Source: Verrucomicrobiales bacterium
Lineage (GTDB): Bacteria; Verrucomicrobiota; Verrucomicrobiia; Limisphaerales; UBA1100
Direction of reading: 5' to 3'
Assembly (NCBI GenBank): GCA_011523245.1
Contig: WTHG01000472.1
Location: 1-15,284 of the forward strand
Length of the DNA stretch: 15,284 nt
Made by a program: the position numbers and the translations under genes. This document shows, piece by piece, positions 1 to 8,138 of the stretch (position 1 is the first letter of the stretch; each line of letters starts with the position of its first letter). The notes under the pieces were generated by a model that saw only the letters and a list, made by a program, of their open reading frames with translations, was not told the origin of the DNA and ran no database searches.

Positions 1-116
1 CCACCGGGCTCGCTTCACCGTACCGCAGGCCACTAATGAAGTTGCCTTCCATCGGGATCACCGCGCCCTGAAAGCGTTTGGCACCGGCCGGTTTATCGCG
101 CAGAGGCTGGCCTCCT
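1..116 (-). other. Out-of-frame continuation of the ThuA-like gene to the window edge (probable frameshift)
   Basis: On the minus strand, a different frame from the ThuA-like CDS is open from just after a TAA near 117 to the left edge. It reads smoothly as protein: GGQPLRDKPAGAKRFQG, then AVIPMEGNFISGLRYGEASPV after it. The annotated frame in the same stretch gives a less protein-like tail (SLCAINRPVPNAFRAR) and stops at 58-60. One extra base around 111-117 would join the two frames as ...YLNIYQGKGGQPLRD.... This suggests that the real protein is longer and either carries a natural frameshift or a one-base sequence error. An independent gene starting at the ATG at 52 is possible but has no signal peptide or Shine-Dalgarno sequence, unlike its neighbours. 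The domain of this tail is not recognised. Confidence 0.5.
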
Positions 117-1293
117 TACCCTGATAAATATTCAGATAAGGATATGCAACCGCTGGTTGTTGGGCCGGGGTTTCGCTGCCGCCCTTAATTAAATGCGTTT
201 CGGCCAACAACGCGAGGCGTTTGCTCTTGTCGGCCGCGGGCATGAGCACCATTTGGTAATCATCCGCAGGGGTCGCCGAAGCAAACACTTCCGCCGGCCG
301 GCCGCGATGCGGATCGCCTTCACGCAGGTGGGTGTCTTCGGGGATTTGATAATCCCGAAAAAAATCGACATCGACGCCGCTCTTGGGAATACGGTCTTCC
401 AGACGCAACGCCCATAAGATCCCTTGCAATGCCAGCCGGCGGGCATTGGGATTCTTGAACGTATCTGCGCCGCAAGTGCTGGAATAAACCGTGCGGCGGG
501 GTTGCTCTGAGAAAATGACCGTCGGCTGCACTTCGGGCAGATGTTTTTTGTGATCAAAAATCTTGCGCGCTTTGCCGTGCATCAGTGCCGTGAAATCGTA
601 TCGGTCTTTGCCCGGTTCATTGAGCAAAATGTAAAGGTGCCGCGGGTCCGGATAAGGTTTCACGCCCCGGAGAATTGGGTGCCCGGTCTGCTGCGCGTCC
701 GGATAGATGTCGGTCAGCATTCCGTCTTTTGGGCTGCCGCCGTGGTGACCGCCAAACTTGTGCTTCCACATGCGACATAGTTGCGGGCCTTTATGCGTCC
801 AGCCCTGCGTTCGCAGATAGTCCGCGTTCGGAGCCTCTTTACTGAAGTTAAAGCCGTGGTTGGCGGTGCGAAAGCCAACCAACGGTTTGCCGCTATCCAA
901 GTATTTTTGGAACTGCGTCGCGGTCTCCTTCGTGAGGTATTTGGATCGGGTAAACACGACGAGCAAATCCGCGCGCTCCAGCAGATCAAAACCGGTTAGA
1001 CCTTCTTTCACGCGGCTGTCGATATTGCCCTCGCGATCCAGTGAGTAGCTGATGGAAACCGTGAATCCGTGCCGTTTGTTCAGCATTTCCGCCAGCATCG
1101 GCATGCTGTAAAATGCGCCGTACTCGGCCTCGGCAGCGAAGAAATGCACGTAAGGTTGCCCCGTCTTGCCGCGGAGAATTGAAAGGTCCGCCCGCTTTTC
1201 CAAGGTGTCGAAAAATGCCGTGCGCTCCCGAGCCGCACCTTGGTCACAAAGGATCAAAAAGGCTAACAATAGGAGGAGACGTGGCTGGATCAT
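58..1293 (-). CDS. Secreted ThuA-like domain protein (3' end probably frameshifted)
   Basis: This is a 411-residue exported protein with a ThuA-like domain (class I glutamine-amidotransferase-like fold), a family named after trehalose utilisation and common in PVC bacteria; its reaction is not firmly known. Residues 1-20 are a Sec signal peptide (MIQPRLLLLLAFLILCDQGA). The ThuA domain covers roughly residues 48-295, with the family's features: an early FFAAEAEYGA strand, a segment like 'adLlVvF' near 108-114, GKPLVGFRTANHGF (135-148) and the histidine-rich FGGHHGG (180-186). I chose the ATG at 1293 over the in-frame GTG at 1335 because it puts the signal peptide at the N-terminus. A -10-like TATACT lies at 1345-1350 on the minus strand, but no -35 match accompanies it. 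The upstream gene on the same strand ends 127 bases away, so co-transcription is possible. The C-terminal tail is probably wrong because of a frameshift near 111-117. Confidence 0.85.
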   Translation of the reverse strand: MIQPRLLLLLAFLILCDQGAARERTAFFDTLEKRADLSILRGKTGQPYVHFFAAEAEYGAFYSMPMLAEMLNKRHGFTVSISYSLDREGNIDSRVKEGLTGFDLLERADLLVVFTRSKYLTKETATQFQKYLDSGKPLVGFRTANHGFNFSKEAPNADYLRTQGWTHKGPQLCRMWKHKFGGHHGGSPKDGMLTDIYPDAQQTGHPILRGVKPYPDPRHLYILLNEPGKDRYDFTALMHGKARKIFDHKKHLPEVQPTVIFSEQPRRTVYSSTCGADTFKNPNARRLALQGILWALRLEDRIPKSGVDVDFFRDYQIPEDTHLREGDPHRGRPAEVFASATPADDYQMVLMPAADKSKRLALLAETHLIKGGSETPAQQPAVAYPYLNIYQGKEASLCAINRPVPNAFRAR

Positions 1294-1420
1294 GCGGATT
1301 CGGTTGTGATTGGCGGGAAAATTTTTTTGAGTCACGTGGAGGTCAGTATACTACAGAGGCAAAGCGGCTCTAGGAAGAAAACCGATTTTTGGGTTGGGTG
1401 TTCTCTCTATGTCTCTGAGG

Positions 1421-3505
1421 TTAATTGGAGAGCGCCCGTACTTCCTTAATTGTTAGTGCCCGCTCAAACATCGCCGCTTCATCCAGTCGTCCTTCCCAGT
1501 TGGCTTGATTATCGTGGCGGCCGCCGAGGAAGAGCGACTGGACGGGCAGGGGCGCGTTAATCTTGGCTTCGATTTGAAGTTCGCCGTCGAGGTAGATGCG
1601 TGCGGTGTCGCTATTACGAACGAGGGTAGCGTGGTGCCAGGTCCAACGGGGGGCAACGGTCTTGCCGGTGAAGGTTTTTTCGCCGCTACGAAAGATGAGC
1701 TGGCCCTTGGCGTTGAGGCCGAGTGATTCGCCGGAGTTGAGCGCGTGATTGCGGCCGCGGCTGAACATCCAGCCGAGCACCTCACGCGAACCATTGGGCA
1801 TGCCGTTCCAAAACCACAGCGAGACGGTGTAACTCGAACCGAGTTTAGGCAGCCGTGCCTGCATGCGTTGACCCACAAAATGGGCGGCGCGGTTGACTTG
1901 GCCGGGCGTGAATTTTCCCGAATGTGGTCCGGCGAGTTGGTAGGCGACCTGAATTTCGTAAATGCCGTCGTGCCGGTTCATTTCATCCTCGGCGCGTGGG
2001 CCAGCAAATTCATCGAAGCGCCACCAAGCGGTGGGCTTCAGTTTGGCAATCGCTTCGGCTGCTGGGCCACGTGGGGTGACGAGTTTGCGCCGGGGTTTGC
2101 CGGCGACTTTCTCGAGCAATTGAATGCACGCCTCGGCGATGCGCGGCTCGGCACTGGGCTCCAGTCCGGCTGTGCGGGCAGCCCAAGTGTTGTAACCGCC
2201 CAGTACATGTTGCTCGGGCGGCGGGATGTAGCCTTCGGAACCGTTGGCGAGATCGAAGGTGATGGTGGTGCTGAGCGGGCTGACAGCCTTTTGCTTAAGG
2301 CCGGTGAGGGCGTACACCTCGTTGGGGATACCGGTGAGGCCGATGTCGCCGATGCGGATGGCCTGCAGGCAAAGCGTGGCTTCAGGGCGTTCGTGCAGAA
2401 AAATTTGTTCGCGCGCATAAATCTCCGGCTGCGTTTTCGGCAGGCCCTCCGTCTTAGCGACGATGCCGCGCGCCCACTCGAGTAGTTGCGCGTTGGGCGC
2501 GCGAAACTTCAGTGGTAAATCCGTTTGCGCCATGGCCAACGTGGCGTCGCGTTTGTATTTTATTTTTTTGTAAGCGGCTAAAGTCTTCTTCACCAACGCA
2601 TCGGTGTAGTCCTCGATCTTTGGATTGTCCAACGGCCGCTTCGTATAATCGCGCCGCCAAATATCGCCGCTGCAACCGTGCCCTAATGCACTGACAAAAG
2701 GTGGATGCAATGTCTCGTTGTTCGGCGGCGTGAGCGCCAGCTCCATGCGGTCATTAAACATCCCAAAATAATCAGCGTTGACCCCTTTGATGCCGCCGCT
2801 GAAATAGTGCATCGAAAAATTGCTGAGCACCGCAATCGGTCGGCCCTTGAGCGACTGGAAACTGACCAACGAAAAATCCGGATCCTCCGGGCCGGTCTCA
2901 CCGGTGACATCATCCCAGTTGCCGCCCGCGTGCATCGTTGCGCGCACGGTGGGATTGCCAAAAGGATCATTGCGCACACGATCCGGCCGGATCACCCAGC
3001 GACGCAGCGCGGTGAATTCGTTCGCATCAAAAACCGCCGCACCCACCTGTGCCGGTTCCAGGTTTTTTTGCGCAGTGGCCACCGCCTCGATAATTTTGCG
3101 CTTCAGCAGCATCGGATAGCGCGGATCCGGGCTAGTTCCCAGCGCTCCCATGCACGAGGGGGCCGAGTGCGTGTGCGTGGCGCAGATGAATTGCTTGGAG
3201 GTGCGAATGCCTGTGTTTTTGTTCACCGCCACCTTCACGTCATCTAAAAACGCGCGTGGCAACATGCAGCTATCCACGACGACGATGGCCAACTGCGTCT
3301 TCCCGTCATCCAGCACAATCGCCCGCGCCGTGATTCGGGAGCCGACCTCCTTGATCGACCGCGAGGTCATCCCGCCATTCACCAGCACCGGCAGCTCTTT
3401 CGGCGTGGCATCCGCCACATGAGCCCCTGCCCGCAGGGCGGCTTGGGCGGGGGATGTCAACGAAAGGTGAATCAGAAAAGCGATGAGGGTAAACGACGTT
3501 TTCAT
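1421..3505 (-). CDS. Neutral/alkaline ceramidase-like hydrolase with C-terminal LamG domain
   Basis: This is a 694-residue exported protein. It starts at the ATG at 3505, which gives a clean signal peptide (MKTSFTLIAFLIHLSLTSPAQA); the in-frame TTG at 3532 would only add nine polar residues. Residues about 25-470 match the neutral/alkaline non-lysosomal ceramidase family (zinc amidohydrolases). The likely zinc ligands, numbered from this start, are in ATHTHSAPS (His111, His113), SMHYFSGG (His233), GIPNEVY (Glu396) and NGSEGYIPPPE (Tyr426). The segment GHGCSGD (275-281) corresponds to the family's nucleophile loop. Residues about 490-694 are a concanavalin A/LamG-like module (AWWRFDE at the start, YTVSLWFWNG, RIYLDGE, GRLDEAAMFERAL at the end), likely for glycan binding. 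PVC bacteria carry many such ceramidase-fold proteins whose true substrates are untested, so 'ceramidase' describes the fold, not a proven activity. It is transcribed away from the plus-strand operon. Confidence 0.88.
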   Translation of the reverse strand: MKTSFTLIAFLIHLSLTSPAQAALRAGAHVADATPKELPVLVNGGMTSRSIKEVGSRITARAIVLDDGKTQLAIVVVDSCMLPRAFLDDVKVAVNKNTGIRTSKQFICATHTHSAPSCMGALGTSPDPRYPMLLKRKIIEAVATAQKNLEPAQVGAAVFDANEFTALRRWVIRPDRVRNDPFGNPTVRATMHAGGNWDDVTGETGPEDPDFSLVSFQSLKGRPIAVLSNFSMHYFSGGIKGVNADYFGMFNDRMELALTPPNNETLHPPFVSALGHGCSGDIWRRDYTKRPLDNPKIEDYTDALVKKTLAAYKKIKYKRDATLAMAQTDLPLKFRAPNAQLLEWARGIVAKTEGLPKTQPEIYAREQIFLHERPEATLCLQAIRIGDIGLTGIPNEVYALTGLKQKAVSPLSTTITFDLANGSEGYIPPPEQHVLGGYNTWAARTAGLEPSAEPRIAEACIQLLEKVAGKPRRKLVTPRGPAAEAIAKLKPTAWWRFDEFAGPRAEDEMNRHDGIYEIQVAYQLAGPHSGKFTPGQVNRAAHFVGQRMQARLPKLGSSYTVSLWFWNGMPNGSREVLGWMFSRGRNHALNSGESLGLNAKGQLIFRSGEKTFTGKTVAPRWTWHHATLVRNSDTARIYLDGELQIEAKINAPLPVQSLFLGGRHDNQANWEGRLDEAAMFERALTIKEVRALSN

Positions 3506-3562
3506 GGCGTGCCAAAATCCAACCTCGCTCAAGTCATTCGTGCAACTGCAAAGCGACGGTGA

Positions 3563-3591
3563 TTGGAAAACCGTTGCGTCACGATCATAAA
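3563..3591 (+). promoter_or_regulatory. Candidate sigma-70-type promoter for the beta-helix/sulfatase operon
   Basis: In the divergent region between the two transcription units, TTGGAA (3563-3568) and CATAAA (3586-3591) are separated by exactly 17 bases. Each matches four of six consensus positions. Transcription would start near 3598, about ten bases before the ATG at 3608. The -35 box overlaps the alternative TTG start at 3563, so a true promoter here would exclude that start. This is pattern matching only; a chance match is quite possible. Confidence 0.25.
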
Positions 3592-3607
3592 CGGTTTTTC
3601 ATTCGGC

Positions 3608-5239
3608 ATGCACTTACTTCTCGCCATTGCGCTTTACCTCGGCCTTTGTTGGAACGGGGCCGGGGCGGAGCTTACGGTTCCGACCCAATACAAAACCATC
3701 CAGTCCGCGATTGATGTGGCTCAGGCTGGGGACACGGTGCTTGTGGCGGCAGGCACATATCGCGAGCGGTTACGGCTCAAACCTGGCATCAATGTTCGAA
3801 GCGCCGGGGATGCGGCCAAAGGTAAACTGGGCTTGGCTCGTGCAGAGGTGACGATTCTCGATCACCCGGAAGGCATGGGCCCGGGCGTGTTGATGGCCGA
3901 AGGGGCGGTATTGGATGGCTTCACGATCACGGGGGTGGGCCGGTACGATGAGGTGAAATGGAAGAAACATCATGCCACTCAGGGCAACGACCAGAAACAC
4001 GAGCACATCGGCGAGCCCGGTACAGCAGGTATTGAGGTGCGGCATACGTGTGTGGTGGAAAATAACATCGTGCATCACATCGGTTACACGGGCATCGGCA
4101 TTACGGGGGCGAAAGGCCGCAAGGTGTCGCCGCGGATCATGGCCAACATTTGCTATCGCAATATGGGTGGCGGCATTGGCTCCATGCACGGCTCTACGGC
4201 AGTCATTGAAGCCAATATTTGTTTTGAGAATTTCTATGCCGGCATCGGGCACAATGGCGCGAGCCCGAAGGTGATTGGTAACACGTGTTATTCCAACATT
4301 CGTGCGGGTATCGGTATCAGTGAAGGCAGTTCGCCGCTGGTGAAGAGGAACCGCTGTTACAAAAATCGTCGCGCGGGCATCGGTATTCGAACTGGGAAAA
4401 ACACGCGGCCGGTGGTGGAGGATAACGATTGTTTTGAGAACGACATGGCCGGGATCGGGGCGGAGGAAGATGTGCGGCCGGTGATTCGCGGTAACCGCTG
4501 TTTCAAAAACAAGCTGGCTGGCATTGGTTGCCGGCTGCACGCAAAACCGGAAATTTTCAAAAACATCTGCCGCGAAAACGCTGCGGCGGGCATCGGTGTG
4601 GAAGGGGCGGAAGCGCTCATCGTTGGCAATGTATGCAAATCCAATCACGCGGCGGGGATTGGTGTGCGCGCCGGTGGGTCCGCCGTCATCCGCGACAATC
4701 AACTAATCAACAACGCCTTGGTGGCGGTTGGTATTCGTAATAGATCGGAGGCCACGCTTACCGGCAATACGCTGCAACGCGAAGGGGGCATGCCACCTTT
4801 GATGGCCGTCCTGGAGCTATCGGAAGTGGAATTGGAAAATAACGTTTTGCACGGCGGCGGTGTGGCTGGTGTGTTACTGCAGGGCAAGGCAACGATTTCT
4901 AGCAATGATTTTAAAGGCAACGGCCCGCGCCGTGGCGGACCCCCGAATTTCGCCGTGTGGGTGCGGGAAGGATCAACGGTGGAGTTTCGAGACAACACCG
5001 TAACGCGCTGGCGACATGCCCTCCATTCAGCCGATGCACATACAGTGAAGGCTCATGACAATCGTATCAGCCAGTTTTTTGGTTCGGGTATGGTCATCAA
5101 AAATAGCAAAACGCCTGCTGAAGTCACGGGGAACACGGCATTTTCCACCGAGCCCAAGGCGCAAGCGGTGACGATCACCGGGGCTCAGGGCAAGGTGAGT
5201 GGCAATCGGGTTCAGCCTCCCAAGGACGGGAAAAAATGA
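3608..5239 (+). CDS. Secreted right-handed parallel beta-helix protein with a cysteine ladder
   Basis: This is a 543-residue exported protein, first in the plus-strand gene chain. A signal peptide (MHLLLAIALYLGLCWNGAGA) is followed by the entry motif of NosD/DUF1565-type beta-helices (YKTIQSAIDVAQAGDTVLVAAGTY cut across residues about 28-51). The central part is a run of 22-25-residue helical coils, each with the pattern N-x-C-[YF]-x-N-x3-AGIG. Later coils lose the Cys (for example NQLINN, NTLQRE). The fold is that of pectin-lyase-like proteins, which include polysaccharide lyases, epimerases and binding proteins; no catalytic set is obvious, so function is open. Its stop overlaps the next sulfatase (ATGA), suggesting that it serves the same glycan. 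The ATG at 3608 was chosen; the TTG at 3563 would add 15 residues including an Arg to the signal peptide and cannot be excluded. Confidence 0.85.
   Translation: MHLLLAIALYLGLCWNGAGAELTVPTQYKTIQSAIDVAQAGDTVLVAAGTYRERLRLKPGINVRSAGDAAKGKLGLARAEVTILDHPEGMGPGVLMAEGAVLDGFTITGVGRYDEVKWKKHHATQGNDQKHEHIGEPGTAGIEVRHTCVVENNIVHHIGYTGIGITGAKGRKVSPRIMANICYRNMGGGIGSMHGSTAVIEANICFENFYAGIGHNGASPKVIGNTCYSNIRAGIGISEGSSPLVKRNRCYKNRRAGIGIRTGKNTRPVVEDNDCFENDMAGIGAEEDVRPVIRGNRCFKNKLAGIGCRLHAKPEIFKNICRENAAAGIGVEGAEALIVGNVCKSNHAAGIGVRAGGSAVIRDNQLINNALVAVGIRNRSEATLTGNTLQREGGMPPLMAVLELSEVELENNVLHGGGVAGVLLQGKATISSNDFKGNGPRRGGPPNFAVWVREGSTVEFRDNTVTRWRHALHSADAHTVKAHDNRISQFFGSGMVIKNSKTPAEVTGNTAFSTEPKAQAVTITGAQGKVSGNRVQPPKDGKK
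4082..4732 (+). repeat. Protein-level tandem repeat: about ten beta-helix coils of 22-25 residues
   Basis: Within the beta-helix gene, successive coils carry NICYRN, NICFEN, NTCYSN, NRCYKN, NDCFEN, NRCFKN, NICREN and NVCKSN, each followed by AGIG (GGIG in the first). The eight cysteines start at 4151 and end at 4634, with spacings of 23, 22, 23, 25, 23, 23 and 22 residues. At DNA level the AGIG codons differ between copies (for example gcc ggc atc ggg, gct ggc att ggt, gcg ggg att ggt). The repeats are therefore old and kept by protein-level constraint rather than recent DNA duplication. Confidence 0.9.
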
Positions 5240-6657
5240 TTGAGCGATTCCTAATTATATTTGGGTTATGGGTGATGTTTCCAGGAGCCGTGGCGGCCGA
5301 GCGGCCGAATGTGGTCTTCTTTTTGGTCGATGACTTGGGATGGACGGATCTGAAATGTTACGGGAGCGATTTTTATGAGACGCCGAATGTGGATCGGTTA
5401 GCGAAGGAAGGGATGAAGTTTACTGATGCGTATGCGGCGAGTTGCGTGTGTTCGCCGACGCGCGTAAGTATTTTGACCGGCAAGTATCCTGGACGGCTGC
5501 ACATCACGCACGCGATTCCGATTCAGGGTGCGGAACGGATCAAGGAACCGCTGCCGTTGATTGAGGCAATTTACAAAAAAAACCTGCCACTGGAAGAGTT
5601 TACTGTCGCCGAGGCACTGAAGGCGGGCGGGTACACTACGGCGACGATGGGTAAGTGGCATGTGTGCTGGGATCGGGAGTTTTACCCAACGCATCAGGGG
5701 TTCGACCTCAATGTGGGAGGCAATAACATGGGCAATCCGGGTAATTATTTTTTCCCCTACAACGGCAAGTGGCGTATGACGCGCAAGCATCCGTACACGC
5801 ACTGGAACACGCTGCCCAATGGCAAGCCGGGCGAGTATCTTACGGATCGGCTCACGGTGGAGGCGGAGCAGTTCATCGAGCAAAACAAAAAGCGGCCGTT
5901 CTTTTTGTACCTGTCATATTATTCGGTGCACACGCCGTTGCAGGCACCTAAAGAGCGCGTGGCCAAATACGAAAAAAAACCGAAAGGCGAGCGGCACAAA
6001 AATGCTACGTACGCGGCGATGGTGGAAAGCGTGGATCGCTCTGTGGGCCGGGTCATGGCGCGATTGGAGGAGCTGGGGTTGGCGAAGAATACGGTGGTGA
6101 TTTTTACATCGGATAACGGCGGGCACGGACGAATCACTTCGCATCAGCCATTGCGTGGCAATAAGGGCAACTTTTACGAAGGCGGCATTCGTGTGCCGTT
6201 GATTGTGAAATGGCCTGGCGTGATCAAGCCCGACTCGACCTGCACGGTGCCGGTAATCAGCACGGATTATTATCCGACTCTACTGGCCATGACCGGCCAA
6301 CCCGCTCGGCCCAAGCAGCACATGGATGGCCGCAATCTTTTGCCGCTCCTTAAGCAAACCGGCACGGTGAAGCGCGAAGCGCTTTACTGGCATTACCCCA
6401 ACTACATTGGTGCGGGCCATCCGGGCGGTGCGCGACCGTGTAGTGTGATCCGCAGTGGCGACTGGAAACTGATTGAGTCATTCGAAACCAACCGGTTGGA
6501 ACTCTTTAACCTCAAGGAAGACCTCGGCGAACAAAATGATCTCGCGGCAAAAATGCCCGCTAAGGCTAAGGCACTGCAGCAGCAACTGGCGGCTTGGCGC
6601 GCTGAGGCCAAGGTGCAAATGCCCCAGCGCAATCCGAATTACAAAGTGGGCGAATGA
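5236..6657 (+). CDS. Secreted sulfatase 1 (arylsulfatase A-like, CSPTR active site)
   Basis: This is a 473-residue formylglycine-type sulfatase that would hydrolyse sulfate esters, probably on a glycan, outside the cytoplasm. A signal peptide (residues 1-21) is followed directly by the catalytic core. Visible active-site elements are the metal ligands in LVDDLGW (Asp32, Asp33), the formylglycine motif C72-S-P-T-R followed by VSILTG, GKWH (Lys140, His142), SVHTP (His232), TSDNGG (Asp293, Asn294) and RGNKGN (Lys310). The C-terminal part (LFNLKEDLGEQNDLA and a following helix) is typical of bacterial arylsulfatases. The Cys-type motif needs a formylglycine-generating enzyme or radical-SAM maturase, neither of which is in the window. 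The start overlaps the stop of the beta-helix gene (ATGA), with AAGGA at 5222-5226, so the two are translationally coupled. The substrate cannot be told from sequence. Confidence 0.95.
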   Translation: MIERFLIIFGLWVMFPGAVAAERPNVVFFLVDDLGWTDLKCYGSDFYETPNVDRLAKEGMKFTDAYAASCVCSPTRVSILTGKYPGRLHITHAIPIQGAERIKEPLPLIEAIYKKNLPLEEFTVAEALKAGGYTTATMGKWHVCWDREFYPTHQGFDLNVGGNNMGNPGNYFFPYNGKWRMTRKHPYTHWNTLPNGKPGEYLTDRLTVEAEQFIEQNKKRPFFLYLSYYSVHTPLQAPKERVAKYEKKPKGERHKNATYAAMVESVDRSVGRVMARLEELGLAKNTVVIFTSDNGGHGRITSHQPLRGNKGNFYEGGIRVPLIVKWPGVIKPDSTCTVPVISTDYYPTLLAMTGQPARPKQHMDGRNLLPLLKQTGTVKREALYWHYPNYIGAGHPGGARPCSVIRSGDWKLIESFETNRLELFNLKEDLGEQNDLAAKMPAKAKALQQQLAAWRAEAKVQMPQRNPNYKVGE

Positions 6658-8138
6658 TCCATTGGCTGTTCATTATGGTGGGGGTGCTGCTTACCCATCC
6701 CTTGGTGGCGGCGAAGCGCCCGAATGTGCTGATGATTTCGGTCGACGACATGAACGACTGGACGAGCGTGTTAGGCGGTTACGCGGGCAAGGTACACACG
6801 CCAAACCTTGAGCGGTTGGCCAAACGCGCCGTGAATTTTACCAACGCTCACACGGCCTCCCCGGTGTGTTGCCCGAGCCGGACAGCGTTGCTGCTGGGTC
6901 AACGACCTTCGACGACTGGTATTTACAACAACGGCCAATGGTGGCGGCCGCACCTGCCCACGGCAGTGTCATTGCCGATGTGTTTCCGGCAAAACGGCTA
7001 TCGGGCGTTTGGCGCCGGTAAGGTATTTCACCATACAGCGGGGTTTAATCCGCCCGATCAATGGGATGACTTTCAGCGATTGGTGTTTCGTGATGACCCG
7101 TGGTTTCGCGGGCACCGGCTCAACTATCCGTGGTCGAAGCCGGTGCCGTATCCCCGGGGCTATCCCTTTAGCGGACTGCGCGGCACGCCGCATGAGGGCG
7201 ATTGGGGCGTAATCCCCGGTTTGGCCGAAGTGGATTATGATGACGTCAAATCGGTCGATTATTCCATCAACGTACTCGCAAAAAAACACGACCAACCGTT
7301 CTTTCTGGCTTGCGGCATCTTTCGGCCGCACCTGCCTTGGTACGCGCCAAAACGTTTCTTTGATTTGTACCCGCTCAAAAAAATCCGATTACCCGATTTA
7401 CAGATGAAAGATCTGAGCGACGTGCCGGTGGAGGGAAGGGCGCTGGCAGCCCGTCGCCGCGATGAATTTGAGAACATCAAAAAACACGGCAAATGGAAGG
7501 AAGGCATCCGCGCATATCTCGCTAGCATCAGTTTTGCCGATGCTCAACTTGGGCGGTTGCTCGATGCTCTGGAGCAGAGCGCGCATCGGGAGAATACGAT
7601 TATCGTTTTCTGGTCGGATCATGGTTGGCATCTCGGTGAGAAAAATCACTGGCACAAAAGTACGCTCTGGGAAGAAGCCACGCGTATTCCTTTTCTCATC
7701 GCTGCGCCCGGCATCACGAAGGGCGGGACAAATTGCACCCGGCCGGTGGATACGCTCAGTATTTACCCAACGTTGCTAGAGTTATGCGGGCTTAAACCGG
7801 CAGTGCACTTGGACGGGACAAGCATCGTACCACTCCTGAAAAACCCTGTTGCGCCATGGACGATCCCGGCTATCACCGAATTCCAGCGAGGCCAATGCGC
7901 CGTACGGTCGGAGCGGTATCGCTACATCCGTTACGGTGACGGCACGGAGGAATTGTACGATCATCACAAGGACCCGAACGAATGGACCAATCTCGCCGGC
8001 GATGCCAGCTACCGGCCGGTGATCGAACAACTGGCGCCTTGGATCCCCAAACAATTCGCGCCCAACGCGCCCTCGAAGAACGCGTATCGGTTCGATCACA
8101 AGACATACACTTGGACCCCCAAGAATTCAAAAAAATGA
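6654..8138 (+). CDS. Secreted sulfatase 2 (iduronate-2-sulfatase-like, CCPSR active site)
   Basis: This is a 494-residue exported sulfatase of the iduronate-2-sulfatase-like type. The signal peptide is about residues 1-20 (MIHWLFIMVGVLLTHPLVAA). Catalytic features are SVDDMND (Asp31, Asp32), the formylglycine motif C72-C-P-S-R followed by TALLLGQRPS, GAGKVFHH (Lys123, His126), FRPHLPW (His226), WSDHGWHLGE (Asp322, His323) and HWHKSTLWEE (Lys335). The phrase 'SDHG.HLGE..HW.K..LWEE.TR.P' marks the iduronate-sulfatase/choline-sulfatase branch rather than the arylsulfatase A branch of the preceding gene. The target residue Cys72 is followed by a second Cys, which is allowed by the CxPxR rule. The start overlaps the preceding stop by four bases (ATGA), and no strong Shine-Dalgarno sequence is present, so re-initiation coupling is likely. 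The sugar substrate is unknown; the name reflects family resemblance only. Confidence 0.95.
   Translation: MIHWLFIMVGVLLTHPLVAAKRPNVLMISVDDMNDWTSVLGGYAGKVHTPNLERLAKRAVNFTNAHTASPVCCPSRTALLLGQRPSTTGIYNNGQWWRPHLPTAVSLPMCFRQNGYRAFGAGKVFHHTAGFNPPDQWDDFQRLVFRDDPWFRGHRLNYPWSKPVPYPRGYPFSGLRGTPHEGDWGVIPGLAEVDYDDVKSVDYSINVLAKKHDQPFFLACGIFRPHLPWYAPKRFFDLYPLKKIRLPDLQMKDLSDVPVEGRALAARRRDEFENIKKHGKWKEGIRAYLASISFADAQLGRLLDALEQSAHRENTIIVFWSDHGWHLGEKNHWHKSTLWEEATRIPFLIAAPGITKGGTNCTRPVDTLSIYPTLLELCGLKPAVHLDGTSIVPLLKNPVAPWTIPAITEFQRGQCAVRSERYRYIRYGDGTEELYDHHKDPNEWTNLAGDASYRPVIEQLAPWIPKQFAPNAPSKNAYRFDHKTYTWTPKNSKK

Noticed and set aside
1745..2485. A 246-codon plus-strand open frame inside the ceramidase-like gene
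   Set aside because: It lies fully opposite a conserved catalytic domain, has no signal peptide or known domain, and is explained by GC-rich third positions.
3770..4702. A 310-codon open frame antisense to the beta-helix gene
   Set aside because: It arises from the periodic composition of the repeat coding region on the other strand. It has no ribosome binding site and no recognisable domain, and the sense frame is clearly a real protein.
7982..8134. N-terminal extension of sulfatase 3
   Set aside because: It would overlap sulfatase 2 by about 150 bases and hide the signal peptide. The ATG at 8135 fits the ATGA coupling seen at the other junctions.
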